A stretch of 64,000 nt of DNA, taken from assembly GCA_035294245.1 (NCBI GenBank), contig DATGLG010000017.1:65998-129997 (forward strand), written 5' to 3'. A program made the translations under genes and the position numbers. Shown here piece after piece: positions 1 through 8,486 of the stretch (position 1 is its first letter; the number at the start of each line of letters is the position of its first letter). A model generated the notes under the pieces. The model was not told where the DNA came from. It did no database searches and saw only the letters and a program-made list of their open reading frames with translations. The DNA is from DATGLG01 sp035294245 (GTDB lineage Bacteria; Pseudomonadota; Alphaproteobacteria; JACZXZ01).

Positions 1-1087
1 CCTCGTGCAGCGCGTCGATGGTCTCGCGCTGCACCTCGATGAGCGTGTTGTAGTTGCGCTCGAGTGCCAGCTTGTCGGTGACATCCTCGGAAGTGATGAG
101 AAGACCGCCCAGCGGATGCGGCGTCGTCAGGGTGCGCAAGGTGGTGCCGTCGGGAAGATGCTGGAGCTCCTCGAGAGGCTCGATCAGCGAGGTGAAGAGC
201 TGGAGCCGCGCCCGCTTGAAGGCGGGGAAATCCGGATGCTCCGGAAGACGGCGACGCTCGCGCTGGGCCTCCAGCACCTCGCCCATGGTCGGCAGTGCAT
301 GGAGCCAGTCCTCGTCGAGTCGCCAGAGCCGGGCATAGGCGGCATTGGCGAAGCGGATGCGCTGGTCCGGGCCGAAAATCACGATGGCCGTGCCCAGCTT
401 TTCGAGCACGTCCGCGTGTGCGGCGAGATGGCGGTTGAGCTCGCCGCGCACCTCTTCAAGCTCGGTATGGTCGAGGGCGTAACCGAGCGTGCCGCCGCCA
501 GGGAGCGGCACTTCGCTGATGTCGAGGAGGCGGCGGTTGCCATCGATGACGACGTGGCAGGTGGCACGCTGGGCCGTGCCGGAAGCGACGGCCTGCTCGG
601 CCAGCGCCTTGCCGCGCTTGCCGATAGCCGCCGCGGCCAGCTCGCGATCTTCCGCGATCGCCTGGGCGATCGTCCCGCCCTCGACGGCGGCGGCATAGAC
701 CGCATTGCAATCGAGGAGGCGCAAGCCCGCATCCCGCCGCCAGACCGGCAGGGCGAGGCCGTTCAGCATGTCGCGCAAGCTTCCGCTTTCGCGGGTGAGA
801 GCGTCCAGCCGCGATGAGAGGGCAACGAGTTCCGCCGCCTTCGCTTGGTCGCTTGTGCGCAAGCGCTCGGCCTCGATCGCGGCGGCGTCTCTTTCGCGCG
901 CGAGCCGGGTGAGGCGGCGCCAGAGGATGGCGAGGGCGGCGAGCCCCACCGCCGCGATGGCAATCGCGACAAGATTCGTCGGGGGCACCCCCATGCCCGC
1001 CGCCGCTTGCGCCGGCGCCGCCCCGGCCGCGACCATCAGCCCGAGAAGACCGGCGATTTCAAGCCAGCCTTCGCCCTTCACACCCAT
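1..1087 (-). CDS. PAS-domain sensor kinase, N-terminal part (cut by window edge)
   Basis: Open frame without stop from an ATG at 1087 down to the window edge, about 362 codons. Two hydrophobic stretches lie in roughly the first 55 residues, followed by a charged coiled segment and two PAS-like regions. The stretch ending at the edge contains HPLGGLLITSEDVTDKLALE, the hinge from PAS domain to helix expected just before a histidine kinase core. The kinase domain itself is outside the window. It is the last visible gene of the minus-strand block, 101 bases downstream of ahcY, a neighbour pair common in Alphaproteobacteria. Probably a membrane-bound sensor histidine kinase, DivL/PAS_7 type; the signal sensed is unknown. 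Confidence 0.8.
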   Translation of the reverse strand, partial: MGVKGEGWLEIAGLLGLMVAAGAAPAQAAAGMGVPPTNLVAIAIAAVGLAALAILWRRLTRLARERDAAAIEAERLRTSDQAKAAELVALSSRLDALTRESGSLRDMLNGLALPVWRRDAGLRLLDCNAVYAAAVEGGTIAQAIAEDRELAAAAIGKRGKALAEQAVASGTAQRATCHVVIDGNRRLLDISEVPLPGGGTLGYALDHTELEEVRGELNRHLAAHADVLEKLGTAIVIFGPDQRIRFANAAYARLWRLDEDWLHALPTMGEVLEAQRERRRLPEHPDFPAFKRARLQLFTSLIEPLEELQHLPDGTTLRTLTTPHPLGGLLITSEDVTDKLALERNYNTLIEVQRETIDALHE

Positions 1088-1188
1088 GCTCCACAGACCC
1101 CTCAGGCCTCCGGCGCGAGGGTGCCAGCGATCACCACCGGCCCGCGCGCCGCGCCCCAGAGCCCATTATGCCAGCACCGGAGGCAAAA

Positions 1189-2604
1189 CTAATAACGATA
1201 ATGCTCTGCCTTAAAGGGACCCGCCGCCGCGACGCCGATATATTTGGCCTGAGCGGGCGTGAGCCGGGTGAGCTTGGCGCCCACCTTGTCGAGATGAAGG
1301 GCCGCCACCTTCTCGTCGAGGTGCTTCGGCAGCACGTAGACCTTCTTCTCGTATTTGCCGGGATTGGTCCACAGCTCGATTTGCGCCAAGGTCTGATTGG
1401 TGAAGGAAGCGCTCATGACGAAGCTGGGATGGCCGGTGGCACAGCCTAGATTCACGAGGCGGCCCTCGGCGAGCAGAATGATCCGCTTGCCGTCGGGGAA
1501 CTCGACCTCGTCGACCTGGGGCTTGACATTATGCCACTTGAAGTTGCGCAGGCCTGCAACCTGGATCTCCGAATCGAAATGGCCGATATTGCAGACGATG
1601 GCGCGATCCTTCATTTTGCGCATGTGGTCGATGGTGATGACGTCGATATTGCCCGTTGCCGTGACGAAGATGTCGGCGCGCGGCGCCGCGTCCTCCATCG
1701 TGACGACCTCGTAGCCCTCCATTGCGGCCTGCAGCGCACAGATCGGATCGATCTCCGATACGATCACCCGTGCCCCCGCGTTGCGCAGGCTGGCGGCGGA
1801 GCCCTTGCCCACATCCCCGAAGCCGCAGACCATGGCGACCTTGCCCGCCATCATGACGTCGGTGGCGCGGCGAATGCCGTCGACGAGGGATTCGCGACAC
1901 CCGTAAAGGTTGTCAAATTTTGACTTTGTCACTGAGTCGTTGACGTTGATCGCAGGGAATAGCAGCCGCCCCTCCTTGGCCATTTGGTAGAGACGGTGGA
2001 CGCCCGTCGTCGTCTCCTCGGTAACGCCGCGGATCGCCTTGCTAATCGCCGAATACCAGCCCGGCTTGGCCTTGAGCCGCTGTCGGATGGCGGCATAAAG
2101 AACCTGCTCCTCCTCATTCGTCGGGTTGTCGAGGACGCCCAGGTCCTGCTCGGCCCGGATGCCGAGATGCACGAGGAGCGTGGCATCACCCCCATCGTCG
2201 AGGATCATATTGGGCGTGCCGCCGTCATCCCACTCGAAGATTCGGTGGGTGAAGTTCCAATATTCCTCGAGGCTCTCGCCTTTATAGGCGAAGACCGGCG
2301 TCCCCGCCGCGGCGATCGCCGCGGCCGCGTGGTCCTGGGTCGAATAGATATTACAGGAGGCCCAGCGCACCTCGGCGCCCAGAGCCTTGAGTGTCTCGAT
2401 CAGCACCGCCGTCTGAATCGTCATGTGGAGGGAGCCCGCAATGCGCGCGCCCCTGAGGGGCTGCTGCTTGCCGTATTCGGCGCGCACCGCCATCAGTCCG
2501 GGCATTTCGGTTTCGGCGATGGCGATCTCGCGGCGGCCCCAATCGGCCAGCCCAATATCGGCAACGTGGTAATCCTTGGCGACGGCCTTCAGGGCGGTGG
2601 TCAT
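1189..2604 (-). CDS. ahcY: Adenosylhomocysteinase
   Basis: Hydrolyses S-adenosylhomocysteine to adenosine and homocysteine in the cytoplasm, removing the inhibitory product of SAM-dependent methylation. The 471-residue length fits the bacterial family. Visible are the substrate-side motif HMTIQTAVLIETL (residues 60-72), the catalytic region NDSVTKSKFDN (222-232), the NAD-binding glycine loop GFGDVGKG (261-268) and the conserved C-terminal KAEHYRY. It lies 144 bases downstream of ptsP, so it is probably expressed from its own promoter in that gap, where a -35/-10 pair and a palindrome are seen. Confidence 0.98.
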   Translation of the reverse strand: MTTALKAVAKDYHVADIGLADWGRREIAIAETEMPGLMAVRAEYGKQQPLRGARIAGSLHMTIQTAVLIETLKALGAEVRWASCNIYSTQDHAAAAIAAAGTPVFAYKGESLEEYWNFTHRIFEWDDGGTPNMILDDGGDATLLVHLGIRAEQDLGVLDNPTNEEEQVLYAAIRQRLKAKPGWYSAISKAIRGVTEETTTGVHRLYQMAKEGRLLFPAINVNDSVTKSKFDNLYGCRESLVDGIRRATDVMMAGKVAMVCGFGDVGKGSAASLRNAGARVIVSEIDPICALQAAMEGYEVVTMEDAAPRADIFVTATGNIDVITIDHMRKMKDRAIVCNIGHFDSEIQVAGLRNFKWHNVKPQVDEVEFPDGKRIILLAEGRLVNLGCATGHPSFVMSASFTNQTLAQIELWTNPGKYEKKVYVLPKHLDEKVAALHLDKVGAKLTRLTPAQAKYIGVAAAGPFKAEHYRY

Positions 2605-2678
2605 GAAATTCTCCCGGCAAGACAGCGAAATACGGCGGCGAGCGACCGCGTGGCTCTTTCGCCGCCGCGGCGGAGGGT

Positions 2679-2707
2679 CCTATAGCAGTGCCACTGCCGT
2701 AGGGCAA
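2679..2707 (-). promoter_or_regulatory. Candidate sigma70 promoter of ahcY
   Basis: On the minus strand TTGCCC (2707-2702) is followed after exactly 17 bases by TATAGG (2684-2679). This is a reasonable match to the vegetative consensus and lies 75 bases before the ahcY start codon. Called from sequence match only. Confidence 0.45.
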
Positions 2708-2712
2708 GAGAA

Positions 2713-2732
2713 ATATAAAGAAATGTTTATGT
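2713..2732. promoter_or_regulatory. AT-rich palindrome upstream of ahcY, candidate SahR-type operator
   Basis: The sequence ATATAAAGAAATGTTTATGT pairs with its own reverse complement at 14 of 20 positions. It sits just upstream of the candidate -35 box in otherwise GC-rich DNA. From memory of the family, ArsR-type SahR regulators of the SAM cycle bind ATAAAG-like palindromes before ahcY and met genes in Alphaproteobacteria. Assignment to SahR is inference. Confidence 0.4.
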
Positions 2733-2748
2733 TGTTATATCTCGCCCA

Positions 2749-4575
2749 TCAGACTAGAGCGTCGAAGTCGTCGAGGAGTGTGGCGATACGACCGACATCC
2801 CATTGATTCATGATGAGTTCCGCTCGCCGCGCCGCCTCCCGCAGGTCGAGGGCGCGGATGCGCTGCTTGATGCGCGGCAGGGCATTCACCGGCATGGAGA
2901 GATCGCGGATGCCGAGCCCGAGAAGGAGGGCGGTGTAGCGGACGTCGCCGGCCATCTCGCCGCACAGGCAAAGGGGGAGGCGCGCACGCAGCGCCGCCCC
3001 GACCGCGAACTGCATCAGGCGCAGCACCGCCGGATGGAGTGGATTGTAGAGATGAGCAACCTGATCGTCGCTGCGATCGATCGCCAGCGTGTACATGGTG
3101 AGGTCGTTGGTGCCGATCGAGAAGAACTCGCTTTCCATGGCAAGGGCGTCGGCGGCCAGGGCGGCACCGGGCACCTCGATCATGATGCCAACGGGCGGAA
3201 GCCCCTCACCGATGCGCATGCCCTGCCGCTTGAGCCGCGCCTGCACTTTCTTGAGGAGCCCCTTCACCTGGCGTACCTCGCCGACCGACGAGATCATGGG
3301 AAGAAGAATGCGCACGGGCCCATGGGCGTGGGCGCGGAGGATGGCGGCGAGCTGGACCTCCAGGAGGTCCGGGCGCTTTAGGGAAAGCCGGATCGCGCGC
3401 AGACCGAGGGCGGGGTTGGCCGCTTGGCCGATGTGATCTCCGAGCGAATAGGCAAGCTTGTCGCCGCCGACATCGAGCGTGCGGATGGTGACCGGACGGC
3501 CGCCCATGCCTTCGACGATGCCGCGCAGCACCTGATATTGCTCCTCCTCGCCGGGAAGGTCGTCGCGATTCATGAAGAGAAATTCCGTGCGAAGAAGGCC
3601 GATGCCCTCGGCGCCGACCTCAAGAGCATGGTCGAGCTCGCGCGGCAATTCGACATTGGCCTGAAGGGTGATGCGAACGCCGTCGCGGGTCTCGGCGACG
3701 ACCTTGGCGAGGCGCGCCAGCTGGCGCTGCTCGCGTTGCAGGGCCTTCTGCCGCTCGCCATAGGCAGCCAAGGTCTCCGCTGACGGGTTGGCGATGACGC
3801 GCCCGGCGGTGCCGTCGATCACGACATGAGCGCCAGCGGGTATGCCGGCGAGAAGGCCGGCCACCCCGAGGACCGCGGGCAGGCCGAGCGAGCGTGCCAT
3901 GATGGCCGTGTGGCTCTCGGGGCCACCAAGCACCGTCGCGAAGCCGGCGATACGCATAGGATCGAGCAGCGCCGTATCCGCGGGGGTCAACTCCTCGGCA
4001 ATGATGACGCTGCCCGGCGGCAGGGCCGAGAAGGCGTGATAGGGCTGCTGCATGAGGTTGCGCACCAACCGCGCACCTACCTCCCGGATATCGTCGGCGC
4101 GGCTCGCCAGATAGGCGTCATCCATCTGCGCAAAGCCCTTGCCGATCTCCGTGATCTCCGCCTGCACGGCGGCCTCGGCGTTAAGGCGGTCGCGGAGGAT
4201 GCGCTGCTCCGCGCCGCGGACGAGGCGCGAGCCGCTCAGCATCTGGAGATGAGCGTCGAGCAGATAGCCGAGCTCCTCCGCCGCGGCACCCTGCAACGCG
4301 GACGCCTTCGCCTTCAGCTTGCGTAGCTGCTTCTGAGAATACTCGATCGCCACCCGAAGCCGCTCCCGCTCTGCTTCGAGGCGGTCCTTCGAGACCGCGT
4401 ATTCGGGTACCTCGAGAGCGCCCGCCTCGCGCACATGGGCCGGCCCGATGGCAATGCCCGCCGACACGCCAAGGCCTTGGAACACGCGCTCACCGAGAGG
4501 CTCGCGCGGAGCAGGAGGCAGCGTCTGGCGTCCTCCGCCCCTGCCCGTCCTGATTTCGTCCTTTCGCGTCGTCAC
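2749..4575 (-). CDS. ptsP: PTS enzyme I (phosphoenolpyruvate-protein phosphotransferase), GAF-less
   Basis: Transfers phosphate from PEP to HPr. The 608-residue protein has the N-terminal HPr-binding region, the phosphohistidine motif ESHTAIMARS (His222), and the C-terminal PEP-binding barrel with FFSIGTNDLTMYTLAIDR (about 484-501) and the catalytic LCLCGEMAGD (Cys538). There is no N-terminal GAF domain, so it resembles classical PtsI rather than EI-Ntr, despite lying in a regulatory PTS operon. It overlaps the HPr gene by ATGA, which indicates translational coupling. No EIIB or EIIC gene is nearby. Confidence 0.95.
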   Translation of the reverse strand: MTTRKDEIRTGRGGGRQTLPPAPREPLGERVFQGLGVSAGIAIGPAHVREAGALEVPEYAVSKDRLEAERERLRVAIEYSQKQLRKLKAKASALQGAAAEELGYLLDAHLQMLSGSRLVRGAEQRILRDRLNAEAAVQAEITEIGKGFAQMDDAYLASRADDIREVGARLVRNLMQQPYHAFSALPPGSVIIAEELTPADTALLDPMRIAGFATVLGGPESHTAIMARSLGLPAVLGVAGLLAGIPAGAHVVIDGTAGRVIANPSAETLAAYGERQKALQREQRQLARLAKVVAETRDGVRITLQANVELPRELDHALEVGAEGIGLLRTEFLFMNRDDLPGEEEQYQVLRGIVEGMGGRPVTIRTLDVGGDKLAYSLGDHIGQAANPALGLRAIRLSLKRPDLLEVQLAAILRAHAHGPVRILLPMISSVGEVRQVKGLLKKVQARLKRQGMRIGEGLPPVGIMIEVPGAALAADALAMESEFFSIGTNDLTMYTLAIDRSDDQVAHLYNPLHPAVLRLMQFAVGAALRARLPLCLCGEMAGDVRYTALLLGLGIRDLSMPVNALPRIKQRIRALDLREAARRAELIMNQWDVGRIATLLDDFDALV

Positions 4576-4874
4576 TCTTCGCCGAACTTTTCTGCCACCA
4601 GCGCCTCGAGCGCGGCGAGCGCCTGTGCCGCATCCGAACCCGAAGCCGTCACTTCGATTGTCGTTCCCGGACCGGCTGCCAGCATCATCAGTCCCATGAT
4701 CGACAGTCCCGACACCGTCGATTCCTTCTTGGCGACGGTGATCTCCGCATCAAATTGCTCCGCGCATTTCACGAAGCGCGCCGCAGCGCGGGCGTGCAGT
4801 CCGCGCTGATTGAGGATAGTCAGTGTGCGCCGAAGCAGCGGCGGCGCTCCCGCCTCGGCGCCGTCGCCGCTCAT
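4572..4874 (-). CDS. HPr phosphocarrier protein
   Basis: Cytoplasmic phosphocarrier, 100 residues, about 12 longer than E. coli HPr because of an N-terminal extension. The active-site motif NQRGLHARAA places the phosphorylated His at residue 27. Ser57, in GLSIMGLM, is the equivalent of the HPr-kinase target Ser46. Both regulatory residues are present, matching the hprK gene upstream in the same operon. It overlaps the EIIA and enzyme I genes by four bases on each side. Confidence 0.95.
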   Translation of the reverse strand: MSGDGAEAGAPPLLRRTLTILNQRGLHARAAARFVKCAEQFDAEITVAKKESTVSGLSIMGLMMLAAGPGTTIEVTASGSDAAQALAALEALVAEKFGEE

Positions 4875-5284
4875 CGCCTATCCTTCTCCTCGGCGAGCAG
4901 CGCCGAGGCAACGTTGATATATTTTCGCCCGGCTTCCTGGGCGGCCGCGACGGCCTGCGGGAGGCTTTCATTGTCGCGGACGCTCGCAAGCTTGATCAAC
5001 ATAGGCAGGTTGACGCCGGCGATCACCTCGACCTTGGCGTTGTCCATGATCGATATGGCCAGATTCGACGGGGTGCCGCCGAACATGTCCGTCAGCAGCA
5101 CGACGCCGTTTCCGTCGTCCACATCCGCGACGGAGTGCAGGATGTCCTCGCGACGTTTCTCCATGTCGTCGTCGGCGCCGATGCAGACGGCCTTTACCCG
5201 CGCCTGCGGGCCGACGACATGCTCGAGCGCGGCGATGAACTCCTGCGCCAGATTGCCATGAGTCACAAGCACCATCCCAATCAT
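4871..5284 (-). CDS. PTS EIIA component, mannose family
   Basis: 137-residue EIIA-Man-fold protein starting MIGMVLVTHG, with the phosphorylatable His9, and carrying the family motif FGGTPSNLA. An in-frame ATG 102 bases further upstream exists but gives a non-homologous extension; the start at 5284 is chosen because the family begins here. With no EIIB/EIIC in the operon its role is likely regulatory, for example signalling PTS state to ChvG/ChvI or other targets, as proposed for alphaproteobacterial EIIA-Man proteins. Confidence 0.93.
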   Translation of the reverse strand: MIGMVLVTHGNLAQEFIAALEHVVGPQARVKAVCIGADDDMEKRREDILHSVADVDDGNGVVLLTDMFGGTPSNLAISIMDNAKVEVIAGVNLPMLIKLASVRDNESLPQAVAAAQEAGRKYINVASALLAEEKDRR

Positions 5285-5316
5285 GCCAATTCCTTCCGTT
5301 GCGCCCTCGCCGATGA

Positions 5317-6246
5317 TCAGTCGAGCGGAGGCCGTTCGATATCCCGATGCGCGATGGACGCGGGATGGCCGGTCGATGCCAGCCATGCCGCGAGCCGTTC
5401 CGCGACGACGACCGAGCGATGCCGCCCTCCCGTGCAGCCGATCGCGATCGTCAGATAACTCTTGCCTTCACGCTCGAAGCGGGGAAGCAGCGGCGCCAAC
5501 CACCGCTCGAAGCCGGCAATGAAGGGAGAGAAGCTAGGGTCTGCCTCGACATGAGCCATGACCCGGGGGTCCTTTCCCGTGAGTGGCCGAAGCTCAGGCA
5601 CGTAATGGGGGTTCTCCAGGAAACGAGTATCGATCACAAGATCGGCCTCGCGCGGCACCCCGTGACGGTAGGAGAAGGAGATCACCGTGATTGCGAGACC
5701 AGGCCCGCGCTTGAGCCCGAAATAGCCTTGCATGACTCGCCTGAGTTCGCCAAGCGTCATATTGGTGGTGTCGATCACCACGTCGGCCCGCTCGCGCAAT
5801 CGATCGACCAGCGCCCTCTCCCGCCGGATGCCGTCGGAGACAGGGCGGTCATCCGCGAGCGGGTGGCGCCGACGCGTCGCCGTGAAGCGGCGCTGCAGCA
5901 CCTCGTCCTCGCAATCGACGAAGAGGAAGCGAAGCTCGACCCCGCTGCGCTCCGCGAGCCCGTCGATCACGTGAAGCAGCGGATCGACTGCGAAGTCCCG
6001 GGTGCGGATGTCGACGCCGATCGCCAGAGGCCGGGCGAGGCGGTCGCCGGATCGCACCAGGCTACCGAGCAAGGAGAGCGGCAGATTGTCGACGGCTTCG
6101 TAACCGAGATCCTCAAGAGTCTTGAGCGCCGTCGATTTGCCGGCCCCGGAGAGCCCGCTTACCAGCACGATATGCTCCCCCGCTGATGCGGCGCCATCTG
6201 CGACGGGCGGGACGGCCGCTTCGGGTGTCGGGGTCGCCTTGGTCAT
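5317..6246 (-). CDS. rapZ: RapZ-family RNase adapter / nucleotide-binding protein
   Basis: 309 residues. The Walker A motif GLSGAGKS is at 31-38 and the conserved C-terminal GCTGGRHRSV motif is near residue 280. In E. coli RapZ directs RNase E to the GlmZ small RNA and binds glucosamine-6-phosphate; in Alphaproteobacteria the gene is regularly linked to hprK and PTS genes, as here. It overlaps hprK by ATGA. About 23 N-terminal residues before the conserved core are low complexity. Confidence 0.95.
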   Translation of the reverse strand: MTKATPTPEAAVPPVADGAASAGEHIVLVSGLSGAGKSTALKTLEDLGYEAVDNLPLSLLGSLVRSGDRLARPLAIGVDIRTRDFAVDPLLHVIDGLAERSGVELRFLFVDCEDEVLQRRFTATRRRHPLADDRPVSDGIRRERALVDRLRERADVVIDTTNMTLGELRRVMQGYFGLKRGPGLAITVISFSYRHGVPREADLVIDTRFLENPHYVPELRPLTGKDPRVMAHVEADPSFSPFIAGFERWLAPLLPRFEREGKSYLTIAIGCTGGRHRSVVVAERLAAWLASTGHPASIAHRDIERPPLD

Positions 6247-6695
6247 GGTGCCATTATAGTTCGGACGAAGGTGCGCGCCGCAAGCCGCAGCTTGGCGGCC
6301 GCAGAGGCCTCGAACGGCGCCAGCCGGATGAGGCGAATGCGGCGTTCGAGCAGGCTGCAGAACGCAGACTCCGGCAGCCGTTCCACAGCCTCTGGCGTGA
6401 CGAGGTCGACGACGAGGCCAAGCGGCACCTCAGCGGCGCTGGGAAGCTCGACGATCCCGAGCCCGCGCACCTCGAGCTTGCCGGCGATAGGGCGGGGCGC
6501 CCGCGCCATCAACGTATCGCCGACAGCCCGGAGGTCGACGCGGTCGTCCGCCACGAGGCGAGCACCGCCATCGATCAGGCGAAGCGCGAGATCGGACTTG
6601 CCGCTGCCCGGGGGACCGCGCAGGAGCACCCCGTGACCCTCGAGCTCGACGCAGGTGCCGTGGAGCTGGATCATGCCCCCAATCTTCCCGGACAT
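6243..6695 (-). CDS. hprK: Short HPr kinase/phosphorylase
   Basis: 150 residues, roughly half the length of Gram-positive HprK because the N-terminal domain is absent; this short form is normal for Alphaproteobacteria. Walker A GPPGSGKS is at 27-34 and the VADDRVDL segment follows. It phosphorylates HPr on the regulatory serine, and that serine is present in the HPr of this operon. It starts 33 bases after chvG. Confidence 0.93.
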   Translation of the reverse strand: MSGKIGGMIQLHGTCVELEGHGVLLRGPPGSGKSDLALRLIDGGARLVADDRVDLRAVGDTLMARAPRPIAGKLEVRGLGIVELPSAAEVPLGLVVDLVTPEAVERLPESAFCSLLERRIRLIRLAPFEASAAAKLRLAARTFVRTIMAP

Positions 6696-6728
6696 GGGCG
6701 GCGAGGTTGGCGCCCGTCGGGCCGGCTG

Positions 6729-8468
6729 TCAATCCTGCGAGGCGCCGTCCGTCTCGAAAGGCAGGCGGACGATGAAGCGCGCGCCCTTGACCTGGCCGGC
6801 CGCGTCGTGGCGGTTCTCCGCCCGGATAGTGCCGCCATGGGCTTCGACGATCTGCTTGGAGATGGAGAGGCCCAGGCCCGAATGGACGCCGAATTTCTCG
6901 CCACGAGGCCGCTCCGTGTAGAAGCGCTCGAAGATCGCCTCGAGCTTGCCTTCGGGAAGCCCCGGCCCCTCGTCCTCGACGACGGCCTCGACCCAATTCC
7001 CGGCGCGACGGGCTGAGAGCGTGACGGTGCCTGTCGCAGGACTGAACGATATCGCGTTTTCGATCAGGTTGCGGAACACCTGCGCAAGGCGCCCCTCCAG
7101 CCCGCGCACCATCAGCCGATCGTCCGCAGGGAGCCGCAAGTCGAGACGCGGCTTCCCTGGGCGGTCGCTCGCTGCATAAATCTCGACGAGCGCGCTGAGG
7201 AGCTCGCCGAGATCCGTCTCCTCGCCGACGGCGCGATTGAGCTCGGCGTCCAGCCGCGATGCGTCGGAGATGTCGGAGATGAGACGGTCGAGGCGATGGA
7301 CGTCCTCGAGGATAATCGCCATCAGATGGCGCTGCCGTTCCGGGTCCTTCACGCGCGCCGCCGTCTCCACGGCGCTGCGCAGCGACGACAGCGGATTCTT
7401 GATCTCGTGGGCCACGTCGGCGGCGAAGCGCTCGACGGCGTTCATGCGCTGCCAAAGGAGCTCCGTCATCCGCCGCAAGGCACCGGAGAGATAGCCGATC
7501 TCATCGCCGCGGCCGGTGAGATCGGGTATCTCGGCCGAGCGGACCCGTCCTGGCCCTAGTCGCTCGGCCGCGGCGGCCAGGCGCCGGATCGGCCGCACGA
7601 TCGTATTGCCGAGGTAGAGCGAGAAGAAGACCGTGATCAGCAGCGCCACGGCAAAGGCCTTGAGGATGTCGAGACGCACAGCCCGCATCGCAGCGTCGAT
7701 CTCCGTGCTGCCTTGCGAGACCATGAGCGCGCCGACGACGCGCTTATAGTGCTGCACGGGCACAGCCACCGACAGAACGAGACCGCTCACCCCATTGCTG
7801 TAAACGACGGTCGCGGTGGCTCCTGTCAATGCCTTGGCAACCTCCTCGTAATCGCTCGCCTGCTCCTGGGGACGCTCGTGGTAGCGCGGCAGCTTGCCAA
7901 GCCGCGGCACTGTATTGACGAGCCAGTCATAGGTCCTGTCGGCGAGGCGCTCGATGAGATTATCAGCCGGCGGCGGCGGCAGAGTCTCGACTTGCACCAT
8001 GCCGCCCGGAGCCATGAGATAGCGGCTATCGGCGAGGAGGGTGCCCGAGACCGAGAACAGCCGCGCCCGGGCGCGGGTCGGCTCGATCAGGCGCCGGAGC
8101 AAGGCGCGGCTTTGCTCGGGCATCAGGGTGAAGCTCTCGTCATCCGCGCCCACCACGACGCTCTCCCCTAGCGCTGCGGCGAAGATGCGTGCCTGGGTCG
8201 TGAGCGACTCAAGCTCGGAGGCAACGAGGCTGCGCTGATATTCGCCGAGATAGCTGAGCCCGATGACGAGAATGGCGAGGGCGACGACGTTGAGGACGAG
8301 GATCCGCCGCGTAAGCGGGGACAATGCGACAAGGCGCAAGATGCGCCGCGACCGCAATCGCCGGAGCACCGCGCGCAGGCCACGGCGCCTGCGAGGCTTC
8401 CCATCCGGTCCCCGGCGTTCCGCAGAACGCGGCCCAGCTTCGCGCTCTCGCTCGATGTGGACGGTCAT
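6729..8468 (-). CDS. chvG: ChvG-family sensor histidine kinase
   Basis: 579-residue inner-membrane kinase. A basic N-terminal tail precedes a first membrane segment (about 56-75), a periplasmic sensor domain of about 190 residues, a second membrane segment (about 270-292), HAMP, the H-box FAADVAHEIKNPLSS and an ATPase domain with DEGPGLPE and GLGLSISKQIVEAHGG. Its partner is the ChvI regulator 18 bases upstream. ChvG/ChvI (ExoS/ChvI) responds to acid and envelope stress in Rhizobiales; the same role is inferred here. Confidence 0.95.
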   Translation of the reverse strand: MTVHIEREREAGPRSAERRGPDGKPRRRRGLRAVLRRLRSRRILRLVALSPLTRRILVLNVVALAILVIGLSYLGEYQRSLVASELESLTTQARIFAAALGESVVVGADDESFTLMPEQSRALLRRLIEPTRARARLFSVSGTLLADSRYLMAPGGMVQVETLPPPPADNLIERLADRTYDWLVNTVPRLGKLPRYHERPQEQASDYEEVAKALTGATATVVYSNGVSGLVLSVAVPVQHYKRVVGALMVSQGSTEIDAAMRAVRLDILKAFAVALLITVFFSLYLGNTIVRPIRRLAAAAERLGPGRVRSAEIPDLTGRGDEIGYLSGALRRMTELLWQRMNAVERFAADVAHEIKNPLSSLRSAVETAARVKDPERQRHLMAIILEDVHRLDRLISDISDASRLDAELNRAVGEETDLGELLSALVEIYAASDRPGKPRLDLRLPADDRLMVRGLEGRLAQVFRNLIENAISFSPATGTVTLSARRAGNWVEAVVEDEGPGLPEGKLEAIFERFYTERPRGEKFGVHSGLGLSISKQIVEAHGGTIRAENRHDAAGQVKGARFIVRLPFETDGASQD

Positions 8469-8486
8469 GCCCGTCTCTAAGCTTGC

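Noticed and set aside
2605..2748. SAH or SAM riboswitch before ahcY
   Set aside because: The leader is short and no pseudoknot or conserved core of these riboswitches could be traced by eye; the palindrome is a better explanation.
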